The notes under the pieces were generated by a model, which worked only from the letters and a program-made list of their open reading frames with translations, made no database searches and had not been told where the DNA came from. Source: Gp13-AA77 sp036521995 (GTDB lineage Bacteria > Acidobacteriota > Terriglobia > UBA7540). Taken from it: 45,072 bases of DNA. Positions within the stretch are counted from its first letter, which is position 1, and each line of letters starts with the position of its first letter. This document shows positions 32,475-42,100 of the stretch, one piece after another. The translations under genes were made by a program, and so were the position numbers. The stretch is from the NCBI GenBank assembly GCA_036521995.1, contig DATDGR010000052.1, positions 1 through 45,072 on the forward strand, read 5' to 3'.

Positions 32475-34482
32475 TTGAAGTCTCCGCCTGAATGACGCTC
32501 AGGGCTGCCGGGGCCTGCGGGCTGGCGGGATCGAGTGTCAATCCAGCTTGGTATTCGCTCAGGGCCTCCGCCTTACGCCCGGTCGACCCGTAGAACATCG
32601 CCATTATGAAGTGAATGCGGCCCTCCTTTGGATCGGCAGCCTGCGCCGTCTTGAAATCGCGCTCCGCCTCCTTCGGATCGCCCTGACGCCAGCGCGCGAC
32701 CCCGAGGCCGAGCCAGGCGGAGGCGGTCGGTTCAACGGCGAGTGAGGTCCGAAACTGGCCTTCGGCGTCGCCGTAGCGCCGTCCGTCGAGGTAGAGCTGT
32801 CCGAGTTTGTCGCGCGCGAAGGAGTTCAAGGGAGAGAGCCTGACTGCTGTCTCGAACTCCCGCTGGGCGTCTGCTGGCAGGCCCATTTCTTCATAGGTGG
32901 AGCCCAGGCCAATGTGGGCCATGGTGTCGTCCGGAGACTGTTGGAGGGCGCGCTTCAGATCGTCCAGCGCCTCGTCATAACGATGCTCTTTGGTGAGCAC
33001 CAGACCGAGGTTATCGAGCACCACCGCCGAGTTCGGAGCCAGCCGGGCCGCCGCCTGCCACTCCTGCGCCGCCAGTTGGTGCTGGCCCTGGTCCCAGTAG
33101 ACCTTGCCGAGGTCGGTGTGGATCACGTAAGCGTCCGGCGAGACCTCGAGGGTGCGGCGGAAAAGCACGGTTTCATCCTTCCAATCCCGGTTACGGGTGA
33201 CGATCCGCGCCACGGCCAGAATGGCGAGTGCCGCCGCGACCGAGGCTAGCACCAGGCGCCACGCGCGTCCCCGTAGTCCGGCGACGTCCCACAACCGCAC
33301 AGCGGCCCAGGCGATCAGCCAGCACAGACCCACCGAAGGGAGATAGAGATAGCGCTCGGCGAAGGCAGCGGCCGGCATCCAGCGAATGTTGAGAACAGGC
33401 GCGAGGGTGATCAGGAACCAGACCAGGCCGAAAGAAGCCAGCCGCGCTTTCTTCCAGAGCAGAACGAAGAGCAGCGTTCCCGCCATCAGGGTGGCGATCC
33501 CGCCGAGCATTGCGGGCAGCAGAGCCATCCAGCTCGCGGGAAAGGTGTAGTACATGCATAGGCGCACCGGCCACAGGATCTTGCCCGCGTACTGGCCTAG
33601 CAAGGCTCCGGCCGAAAGGAGCTGCTGGTCAAGGAAAACATAGGGGCGGCCGGAAGGGGCGGGAGCAAACCCACCCAGAAATCGCCCGCGGATCAGAAGG
33701 TAAGCGGGTAACAGCAGCCAAGCCGGAGCATAACGCGCGATCTTTTCAAACACGCTGGTTTCGGAGCGGTCCTCGCGATAGAAGTGTTCATAGAGGGTTG
33801 CAATCAGGGGCAGGGTGAGCGCCTGCTCCTTGGAGAGCAAAGCGAGGATCAGACTCGCTATCAGCGCCCCCTGAGTCCCGAGCCACTGCCAACCGAGCCG
33901 GGCATGTGCCAGCCGCGGAATACGAAGATAGAACCAGAAAGCGGCCAAGTAAGACAGAGTAAGTTCCAGATCTGTGATCGCCCCCACCCAATCCACCGAT
34001 TCGCTGTGTACCGGATGCAGCGCGAAGATGAGCGCCGCTGCCAGCCCAACCCGCCAGTCCTGAAACAACCGCGCACTCAGGCGGTATAGCAACAGCACCA
34101 CGGCCACGTGAACGAGCAGGTTCATGAGGTGAAAAGCGAAGGCGCTCGGCCCAAAGAGCTGAAAGCACAACAGATAGCCGAACGTCATCAGGGGGCGGTA
34201 GTAATTCGTGACCCCGCTGGCGCCGCCCACGAAAGACCAGGCGGAGGAGGTGAAGATCGGTCGCAGGTAGTGGAAGCTGCGCAGGTAGGGATTGCTGATC
34301 ACCTGCAGGTTGTCGTCATATACAAAGCCGTTAGCGAGCGCGTTGAGATAGGGCAGGGCCGCGACGGCGGTGAGCGCCGTCATTAAGGCGGCGTCCCGGC
34401 GAGTGCGCCTGGCTTCAGGCGCCTGAGGCGGGATCGAGTCACCGGCCGCCATGATTTCAGGTGTGAGAGCCGCGTCGGACAT
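32437..34482 (-). CDS. TMTC-like multi-pass membrane protein with C-terminal TPRs
   Basis: 681 residues from ATG 34482; a longer frame to ATG 34563 lacks a ribosome binding site as well. The N-terminal half has about ten membrane helices with the early NGFVYDDNLQVISNPYL loop and NYYRPLMTFGYLL, then FALHPVHSESVDWVGAITDL, which is the layout of TMTC/PMT-type (GT-C fold) glycosyltransferases whose acidic loop residues bind a lipid-linked sugar. The C-terminal ~270 residues hold six or seven TPR units (LGKVYWDQGQHQLAAQEWQA and onward). Sugar transfer to a protein is an inference from family; it may simply be a scaffold. Overlaps lolA by 38 bases. Confidence 0.85.
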   Translation of the reverse strand: MSDAALTPEIMAAGDSIPPQAPEARRTRRDAALMTALTAVAALPYLNALANGFVYDDNLQVISNPYLRSFHYLRPIFTSSAWSFVGGASGVTNYYRPLMTFGYLLCFQLFGPSAFAFHLMNLLVHVAVVLLLYRLSARLFQDWRVGLAAALIFALHPVHSESVDWVGAITDLELTLSYLAAFWFYLRIPRLAHARLGWQWLGTQGALIASLILALLSKEQALTLPLIATLYEHFYREDRSETSVFEKIARYAPAWLLLPAYLLIRGRFLGGFAPAPSGRPYVFLDQQLLSAGALLGQYAGKILWPVRLCMYYTFPASWMALLPAMLGGIATLMAGTLLFVLLWKKARLASFGLVWFLITLAPVLNIRWMPAAAFAERYLYLPSVGLCWLIAWAAVRLWDVAGLRGRAWRLVLASVAAALAILAVARIVTRNRDWKDETVLFRRTLEVSPDAYVIHTDLGKVYWDQGQHQLAAQEWQAAARLAPNSAVVLDNLGLVLTKEHRYDEALDDLKRALQQSPDDTMAHIGLGSTYEEMGLPADAQREFETAVRLSPLNSFARDKLGQLYLDGRRYGDAEGQFRTSLAVEPTASAWLGLGVARWRQGDPKEAERDFKTAQAADPKEGRIHFIMAMFYGSTGRKAEALSEYQAGLTLDPASPQAPAALSVIQAETSSANTTSATPEKH

Positions 34483-34657
34483 TTCGTCGGTGCGAACCCC
34501 GCGAGCGCCCCGGTTCAGACAGCCCACCTGAAGGGCCCGAAGTCCGCACAACCATGGTCGCATGGCAGGACGCCGCAGGCCAAGGTGATCGAGGCAAAGG
34601 AACGTCGTTTTTGACGCGAAGCATCTCGCCAGAAGGTCCCACGATCGCTATGTAAGG

Positions 34658-36442
34658 TCAGGAGAGCCGTTTGGGTTCGATGGTCGCGCCGAGGTTGTGA
34701 GCGCTGCTAATGAGCGCCAGGTGTGAAAACGCCTGCGGAAAATTCCCGAGATGCCGGTGCTCTTTGGGGTCGTATTCCTCCGATAGTAACCCAACGTCGT
34801 TGCGAAGCGCAAGCAGCCGTTCGAACAACGCGCGGGCTTCTTCGTGGCGGCCCTGCAGAACGTAGTTGTCGGCCAGCCAGAAGCTGCAGGCCAGAAACAC
34901 TCCTTCGTCTCCCGGCAGACCATCAACGGCGCTGCAGGTGTTGTAGCGCGCCACGAACCCGTCTTGCATCAGGTTCTTTTCGATCGCCGTAATCGTTCCC
35001 TGGATTCGCGGATCTTCGGGCGGAAGGAAACCGACCACGGGGAGCAGAAGCAAGCTGGCATCCAGCTCCTTGCTGCCGTAATATTGAACAAACGAGTTCA
35101 ACTCCCTGCTGAACCCGAGCCGGCAGACCTCCTCATGAATATCACGACGCAGCCTGATCCAGCGCTCCAACGGCCCGTCTTCACCGAATTCCTGCACGAT
35201 GCGAACGGCGCGGTCGACGGCCACCCAAGCCATCACCTTCGAATGAACAAAATGGCGTCGCGGGCCGCGGATTTCCCAGATCCCTTCATCCGGCTTGGTC
35301 CAAATCCTTTCCAGATGGCTGACCGCCGCTCGGGCGAGTCTCCAGCTCTCCTCGACACGACGTTGCCCCTGGCGCCGCGCCAGATAGCCGGAATCGAGTA
35401 CCTCCCCATAAACGTCGAGCTGCAGCTGTTCCGAGGCGGCGTTTCCGACGCGCACGGGCTGGGAACCCTCGTAGCCGGGCAGCTCAGGCAGTTCGAACTC
35501 GGTGAGACGGCGCTCTCCCGCCAAGCCGTACATGATCTGCATCTGATCCGGGCTTCCGGCAACGGCGCGCAACAGCCAGTCACGCCAAGCCTTGGCTTCT
35601 TCCATAAAGCCGCTCTCCACCAGTGCGTAGAGCGTGTAAGCAGCATCGCGCAGCCAGCAAAACCGGTAGTCCCAGTTGCGAGGTCCGCCGATCTGCTCAG
35701 GCAGGGACGTTGTGGCCGCCGCCACGATGCCGCCCGTTTCGTGGTGAGTGAGAGCTTTCAAGGTAACGAGCGAGCGCAGGACCGCCTCGCTGTAAGGTCC
35801 CTTCCGCGTGTACCGGCTCGACCATTTCTCCCAGGCGGCCGTAACCCGGTCAATGACCGTTGCCGCGTCGGGCGAAGGCGGGATCGGGCTGAAGGAGCGC
35901 GACCACGAGAGCGTGAAGGGGACCGTTTGACCTTCTTCAACATGGAATTCCGCCCGTGTCTTGAGGTCTTCACCGCGCAACTCGAGGGGCGCGGCCAGCA
36001 CCATCCGCTCCGGTCCGGCCACCGCGCACAGCCGTCCGTCTTCCAGGCGGCGGACCCACGGAACCACGGTTCCGTATTCGAAGCGAATGGCCAGCTCCAT
36101 CTGCATGGGCACACGGCCCTGAACACCACGCACCAGCCTGATGACGTCCTGGTGCTCGCCGCGCCGGTCCATGCAGTCAATGAGGACGGCGGTTCCCTCT
36201 GGAGTGGAAAACTCCGTTTCCAAGACGAGCGTGCCCTCGCGGTAACGGCGAGTGACCTTCGCGTGACCGGCCGTGGGACCGATGCTCCAGTGGCCGTTCT
36301 CGGTCGATCCCAGGAGGGCGGCGAAGCAAGCCGCGGAATCGAAGCGCGGAAGGCACAGCCAGTCGATCGAGCCGTTACGGCCCACAAGGGCGGCGGTAGC
36401 GTTATTACCAATCAGGGCGTAGTCTTCAATCAGCAGGGTCAT
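34658..36442 (-). CDS. Glycoside hydrolase family 15 protein (glucoamylase/trehalase-like)
   Basis: 594 residues from ATG 36442; a GTG at 36472 is possible. The N-terminal domain begins LIEDYALIGNNATAALVGRN then GSIDWLCLPRFDSAACFAAL, the signature of the cytoplasmic bacterial GH15 subgroup. The (alpha/alpha)6 catalytic part has GGPRNWDYRFCWLRDAAYTL, PDEGIWEIRGPRRHFVHSKV (general acid Glu) and DGLPGDEGVFLACSFWLADN near the end (base Glu). These enzymes release glucose from alpha-glucosidic linkages; several members act on trehalose. No signal peptide. Single gene 175 bases after the TMTC-like gene start. Confidence 0.9.
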   Translation of the reverse strand: MTLLIEDYALIGNNATAALVGRNGSIDWLCLPRFDSAACFAALLGSTENGHWSIGPTAGHAKVTRRYREGTLVLETEFSTPEGTAVLIDCMDRRGEHQDVIRLVRGVQGRVPMQMELAIRFEYGTVVPWVRRLEDGRLCAVAGPERMVLAAPLELRGEDLKTRAEFHVEEGQTVPFTLSWSRSFSPIPPSPDAATVIDRVTAAWEKWSSRYTRKGPYSEAVLRSLVTLKALTHHETGGIVAAATTSLPEQIGGPRNWDYRFCWLRDAAYTLYALVESGFMEEAKAWRDWLLRAVAGSPDQMQIMYGLAGERRLTEFELPELPGYEGSQPVRVGNAASEQLQLDVYGEVLDSGYLARRQGQRRVEESWRLARAAVSHLERIWTKPDEGIWEIRGPRRHFVHSKVMAWVAVDRAVRIVQEFGEDGPLERWIRLRRDIHEEVCRLGFSRELNSFVQYYGSKELDASLLLLPVVGFLPPEDPRIQGTITAIEKNLMQDGFVARYNTCSAVDGLPGDEGVFLACSFWLADNYVLQGRHEEARALFERLLALRNDVGLLSEEYDPKEHRHLGNFPQAFSHLALISSAHNLGATIEPKRLS

Positions 36443-36745
36443 GACTCGTAAGACTCCGAAATCACAATACACTAACTGGCGGCAAATTCGATGACGATTC
36501 CGAAGCCAATCTGGTTAGACATGGACGCAGCATTGGGCACCCTTATCCTCACCGGGCGCTGCTTACCGCGAAAGTAGCTCAGATGGCCGGTCAAGCACCT
36601 CGGCTGTCCTTCTACTCGACGATATGATATGGTTTCTCCCCGACGGTTCGGCTTTGCTTCAGATTACCGCAACCCGATTCCTCGAACCGGGTCCGAGAAC
36701 CGCCGCTCAAACCTCCAACGGAATCAGGGATACCCTGGAAGACGA
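36443..36745. other. Divergent intergenic region
   Basis: About 300 bases between the divergent GH15 and amidohydrolase genes, so it must carry both promoters. A TATGAT word at 36623 is the only -10 candidate noted, without a -35. Confidence 0.4.
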
Positions 36746-38476
36746 ATGAACACACCTTCAATAAAGACACTGCTTGTTACGCTCTTCTTGACCGGAGCGT
36801 TGACCCTATGCCTCTCGATTCCGCCCTTCGCCCAGGAGCCCTCGATGCCGCAATATGACCTGCTTATCGCCCACGGCCACATCATCGACGGTAGTGGCAG
36901 CCCTTGGTTTGAGGGTTCCGTCGCCGTGAAAGACGGCAGGATCGCAGACGTGGGCCGTCTGCCGGGCGCCAACGCCAGGCGCGTCATCGACGCCTCCGGA
37001 CTCGTGGTGGCGCCCGGTTTCATTGACCTGCACAGCCATTCCGATTACACGCTGCTGATCGATGGCACCGCCCAAAGCAAGATCCGCCAGGGCGTCACCA
37101 CCGAGATCATCGGCGAGGCGGCCTCCGCTGGACCGATTCTGGGTCCGGCCGTTCCGGACTTCGACAACGGCACAGCGCCGCTCACCCAGAAAGATGGTCT
37201 GAAACGCGACTGGACCACGCTCGGCGAGTACTTTGCCCGCGCCGAGCGGCAGGGCATCTCTGTAAATATTGCTTCCTACGTGGGCAGCGGGCAGGTGCGC
37301 CTGGACGTGATGGGCAACGTCAACCGCGCCCCGACTGCCAGCGAACTTGAGAAAATGGAGGGTCTGGTAAACCAGTCGATGCGGGAAGGCGCTATTGGGG
37401 TAGCCTCGGGCCTGATCTACACCCCGAACCTGTTCGCCAAAACAGATGAATTGATGTCCCTCGCCCAAGTGGCGGCAAAATACGGCGGCCTGTACACCAG
37501 CCACATCCGGGGTGAAGGCTCGAACAGCGTTCAGGCCCTCAGCGAGGCCATCGAGATCGCGGAAAAGGCGGGCCTGCCCGGCCACATTCTGCACTTCAAG
37601 ATGAACGGCGAGGCCAACTGGGGCCACATGGCCGGCCTGATTCAGTTGATTCAGGCTGCCCGCGACCGCGGGCTCGACATCACCGCCGACCAGTATCCCT
37701 ATACCGCCGGCATGACCAGCCTCCAACAATGCCTGCCGCCGAAGTATCTGGAAGGCACCACGGATCAGGTGATGGCGCGGCTGAAAGACTCAAAGGCGCG
37801 TGAGGAGATTCGCAGCGCCATCGCCACCGGACTGCCGGGATGGGACAACAACGAGGTCAAAGACTGCGGCGGCTGGCATGGCGTGATGCTGGCCTCGTGC
37901 CGGAGGCCGGAGAACAAGCAGTACGAGGGCAAGCGCATGGACGAAGTGGCCGCCTTGATGGGCAAGGATCCGGTGGACGCGCTGTGTGACCTGCTGATCG
38001 CCGAACAGGCCACGCCCATGGCCATCTACTTCAGCATGAGCGAGGCGGACGTGGAGTTGGCCATGAAACAGCCTTGGGTGGGGATCGGGTCAGACGGCGC
38101 CGCCGTCAATCCGTCCATGACGTTCATGGGCCGCCCCCACCCGCGCTTCTACGGCACGTTTCCGCGCGTGCTCGCGGTTTATGTGCGCGAGAAGCAGGTG
38201 CTGACGCTGCCGGACGCGGTTCGCAAAATGACGTCACTCCCGGCGCAGATCATCGGCCTCCAGGATCGCGGGCTGCTGCGTCCCGGTATGGCGGCTGACC
38301 TCGTGATCTTTGATCCCCGGACGGTCAAAGATCGCGCCACGTTTGAGGACCCGAGCCAATACCCGGCCGGAATACCCTACGTGATCGTAAACGGAGTAGT
38401 GGTGATCGACCAGGGCGAGCATACGGGAGCGAAACCCGGGCGAGTGCTCCGGGGACGCGGCGCTGGCAGCCCGTAG
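36746..38476 (+). CDS. Secreted D-aminoacylase / N-acyl-D-amino-acid deacylase-like amidohydrolase
   Basis: 576 residues from ATG 36746, chosen because a signal peptide follows (IKTLLVTLFLTGALTLCLSI) and GGAAG lies just upstream. The TIM-barrel amidohydrolase features are APGFIDLHSHSDYTLL (metal ligands H96, H98), SYVGSGQVR, GVASGLIYTPNLFA, TSHIRGEGSNSVQALSEAIE, LHFKMNGEANWGH and, near the end, WVGIGSDGAAV followed by HPRFYGTFPRVL and ADLVIFDP. This order is that of D-aminoacylases, which deacylate N-acyl-D-amino acids, and of related D-glutamate/dihydroorotase-like enzymes. Periplasmic location fits turnover of D-amino acids, for instance from cell wall peptides. Confidence 0.9.
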   Translation: MNTPSIKTLLVTLFLTGALTLCLSIPPFAQEPSMPQYDLLIAHGHIIDGSGSPWFEGSVAVKDGRIADVGRLPGANARRVIDASGLVVAPGFIDLHSHSDYTLLIDGTAQSKIRQGVTTEIIGEAASAGPILGPAVPDFDNGTAPLTQKDGLKRDWTTLGEYFARAERQGISVNIASYVGSGQVRLDVMGNVNRAPTASELEKMEGLVNQSMREGAIGVASGLIYTPNLFAKTDELMSLAQVAAKYGGLYTSHIRGEGSNSVQALSEAIEIAEKAGLPGHILHFKMNGEANWGHMAGLIQLIQAARDRGLDITADQYPYTAGMTSLQQCLPPKYLEGTTDQVMARLKDSKAREEIRSAIATGLPGWDNNEVKDCGGWHGVMLASCRRPENKQYEGKRMDEVAALMGKDPVDALCDLLIAEQATPMAIYFSMSEADVELAMKQPWVGIGSDGAAVNPSMTFMGRPHPRFYGTFPRVLAVYVREKQVLTLPDAVRKMTSLPAQIIGLQDRGLLRPGMAADLVIFDPRTVKDRATFEDPSQYPAGIPYVIVNGVVVIDQGEHTGAKPGRVLRGRGAGSP

Positions 38477-38588
38477 CCAAGGTGATGTGACCCCCACAGT
38501 GACGAGCAGTCTTGGAGCGATGCCGAGCGAGAGCACTGCTACGGGGAATCGACCGAGCTTGCACCCGGTTTTTCCAGGGAGAATACTC

Positions 38589-38858
38589 ATGTGCAGGAAT
38601 ATCAAAACCCTGTTCAATTTCGATCCGCCGGTCACTGACGAAGAGACTCGAGCTGCTGCGCTTCAGTTTGTGAGAAAGATCAGCGGTTTCAACAAGCCAT
38701 CGAAGGAGAACGAAGCTGCGTTCCGGGCCGCAGTCGAAGCTGTCGCCGGCGTCTCGAGCCGGCTGCTGATCTCCCTCAGGACGAACGCGCCGCCGAAGAA
38801 TCGCGAAGAAGAAGCCGCCAAGGCGAAAGCTCGCGCCGCAGAGAGGTTCGGTACTTGA
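38589..38858 (+). CDS. DUF2277 family protein
   Basis: 89 residues from ATG 38589, preceded by AGGGAGA. MCRNIKTLFNFDPPVTDEE, LQFVRKISGFNKPSKENEAA and a tail rich in Glu/Lys/Ala (NREEEAAKAKARAAERFG) match DUF2277, a small soluble family of unknown function. Complete and normal length. It follows the amidohydrolase by 112 bases and its stop runs into the MFS remnant. Confidence 0.88.
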   Translation: MCRNIKTLFNFDPPVTDEETRAAALQFVRKISGFNKPSKENEAAFRAAVEAVAGVSSRLLISLRTNAPPKNREEEAAKAKARAAERFGT

Positions 38859-39055
38859 ACCCGATGTCGCGCTGGATTGCCTGCTTCATTCTCACCTACA
38901 CGTTTCCACTGTTGAACAGGAGCCTTGGTCCCGCGAAGACCTTCTGGATTTACGCCGAGATCTGCGTGGCGGGCTTTCTGTTCATCCGATTCCGTCTGCC
39001 GGAGACCAAAGGAAAGACGCTCGAGGAAATTGAAAAGCTGTTGGAGCGAGCGTGA
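38855..39055 (+). pseudogene. C-terminal fragment of a sugar-porter MFS transporter
   Basis: Only about 65 residues remain: MSRWIACFILTYTFPLLN, then LGPAKTFWIYAEICVAGF and LPETKGKTLEEIEKLLER, which is the last two helices and the PETKG(K/R)TLEEIE tail of sugar-porter family transporters (normally 450 or more residues). There is no start with a ribosome binding site, and the rest of the gene is absent upstream, where DUF2277 is intact. Confidence 0.8.
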
Positions 39056-39139
39056 AGCGGTCTCATTCAGACTGGTCCCTGGTCCTTTTGCAGCGGCTAC
39101 AGTTCTCAGGCCGCGATCCGTCGTGATGCGACGCCCCAA

Positions 39140-42100
39140 TCAAAAATAGAACTTCAGCGCGAACTGGATTTGCCGCGGATCATTGGGCCCATCCCGTAGG
39201 CTATTTATCTGGCCGAATGTTGCTGTATTGGTGAAATCCGTAAAGGCCGGCGGCGAGAACTGCGGGGTGTTGGTAAGATTGAAGAACTCGGCGCGGAATT
39301 CCAGGTGCGTCCGTTCCGAGGTGCGGAACTGCTTGAATAGCGACAGATCCAGTCGATGATAGCCGGGCCCGAGGTACTGGGCCGGGGCCCCGCCCAAAGG
39401 CGCGTAGTCGCTCTGCCCGATGGTTGTCGCCACCGGCGGGTTGGCGAAGGCGGCCGGATTTAGCCACTGGTTCACGTTGTGAGGCCCGGCATACATGTTC
39501 TGGCCCGGCACCAGCAGGGCATTGCAACCAAAGTTCGCCGTGGTGCCAATGGGGCAGCCGATCGTGTTGGGAAAGCCGTCCGTGAGAGTCACGATCGCGT
39601 TCACGCTCCAGCCTCCGATGATCTGATCCACCACTCCGTTAGCTGACGAGGCAAAGCGTTTGCCCCTGCCGACCGGTAACTGGAAAATGCCACTAAGATG
39701 CACGACGTTTGGGTCTGCATCCCCGCATCTCGTATAGTCTCCCTGGATCCCAAAATTGGCTAGATAAGGCGCCCGAAAACCCGGGCTGTTGCCGATACCC
39801 AGGAGGTTGGCCTGGTCGGTGCGGCATTCCGAGTAGGTGTAATTCGCAAGGACCCACAGGCCCGCGCTGAACCTGCGCTCGAAAGTGGCTTGAAGCGCGT
39901 TGTAATAACCATTACCCTGAGTCGTGATGTAACTGCTGCCGCGGGCAAAATCGGGGAAGGCGACGAAGTTCTGAGGGTTCTGTCCGGGCGGCAAAATTAC
40001 ACTGTTTGCGTTTAGCCCGACTCCGGTCTCCTGGTGCAGCGAGGTGTTGCCAATATAACCGAGCTGAACCGTCTGGTTTGGAGTCAGTTGGTATTGAAAA
40101 CTGATGTTGTACTCCTGGGTGTAAGGAGTCTTATACCCCTGCTGTATTCCTTCGAGTGCCAGCCCCTCAGCCGTGACGTTGGCGGGCGTGAGAGAGATGG
40201 GCAACAAGCCATTTTCAAGCGTACCCAGAGCGCCGTTGGGGTAGGTAATGGGATGCCCTGGATCGGGATTAGGATAATAGAAATTGAAAAGGAAGGGGTA
40301 ATTGGATCCGATGTCCGGAGAGCCACCGATATTCGTGAAGCCGGCGTAGTAGATTCCATAGCCGGCACGCGCCACGAGTTTGGGCGTCGCTTGATACGCC
40401 ACGCTGACGCGCGGCGCAAAATTGTTGAGTGGCGTGTTGGTGAGACCGGGCACACTGCTATAGCCGAGTTTGATGCCATCCAATGCTAAGGTCGCCGGGA
40501 AGGATGGCGACAGCTGAGTGCTCAGGCGTTGGGTGGGGATAAGGTATTGCGCTCCGTTGCCGGGTGGACCTGGGATGAAGTTCGCCTGGGCGCCGAATTT
40601 CTCCACGACCTGTCCGAAGAACTCCCACCGCAGACCCAGTTCGATGGTCAGCTTCGGCTTGGCCTTCCAGGAATCCTGAAAATAGAAGCCGTAATAGTTA
40701 CGGACGTCGTCGGGACCGGTGTAGTTTGAAGCCTGGGTTGTGTCACTTCCTCCGACGTTGTTAATCCCGTTGGGTACGGTAGTCGCGGTCGGCGATAGAA
40801 GCAATTGTGCCAGCCCGGTATTACCGCCGCTTGTGGAGGGGACTTCGGTGTAGACGCCGTCGAAGCCAAAGTAGCCTCTCGGATAAGCGGGAGCGAACCA
40901 GGGGAAGCGAAGGTGCTGAAATTCGAAGCCTCCCTTAAAGGTATGGCCGCCACGAATCTTGGTAAGGTTGTCCGTGATCTGGGTGGTCTCGCTGAAGCGC
41001 TCTCCGGGCACGAATCCCGCCGGCCCGAGGTTGTTCAGGCCTTCGATGTTGATAAAAGGCAAGCCGCCGTTGTCGGCAAGTTGAGGAATGCCCTGGATGC
41101 CGAACTGCGCGGGAATGCCCATGGTAGTGGCATAGGGCTGGAACTGGCTGGTGGCCAGCCGGCTGTACCCCACCCTGGCTTCATTGATGAGGGTGGGTGC
41201 AAAAGAGTGGGTTTCACTGAGAGCCACACTGACGCTGTTATTGTGGAACAGATCCTGCGAAAAGCTGCTGGAATCAGCATAGCTGGTAAACGGACCCGGT
41301 ACGAAGTTGGGATTGTCCGCATAACTGAAACGGCCGAACAACTGGTCTTTGTCGCTGAAATTTTGATCGACGCGAATATCGAACTGGTTGGTGTTGTTTG
41401 TGGCCACCCGGTCCGAGGTGTAGTTGCTGAAGATGCCCGGCGCGGTCGGCGTGGGGTACAAATCCAGCAGCTTAACGGCATTGGGGTCAAGCCGGTTGGC
41501 CGGAAGCTGGTTGTTGGTAAACGGGTCGCGCACGTAACCGTTGGCAGTGGCCACCAAGCCCGTTACCGGATCCACCTGGCCAGCCGTGACCGGGCGTGTG
41601 GTGGCCGGATCAAATACGGTGCCCACTGGAGTGGTGCGGTTCAGAAGGTCGGTGCGGGTGCCGCTTTGATCGCTGATCAGCTCCGACAAATCCGTATATC
41701 CGCTGGCGCGCTCGTTTGTGGTCGGAACCGTCGCCACTTGGGTAGTGGCCTGGTCAATGCGCGTCCCTTCGTAGTCGACAAAGAAAAACGTCTTGTCCTT
41801 GCCATTGTAAACGTGGGGAATATAAACCGGTCCGCCCAGGGTAAAGCCAAACTGATTCTGCCGGAACGCGCCCTTATTTATGTGGGTCGGCGAGTTCTCA
41901 AAAAAGTTGGCGGCGTCCAGGGCATCATTGCGCAAGAACTCCCACACATCACCGTGAAGCTGGTTGGTCCCTGACTTCACGGTGGCGTTCAACACCGCTC
42001 CACCCGCTCGGCCAAACTCAGCACTGAAGTTGCTGGTTTGCACTTTGAACTCTTGGATGGCATCCTCCGGCGGCTTGATGGCGTAAGAGGCGCCATTCAG

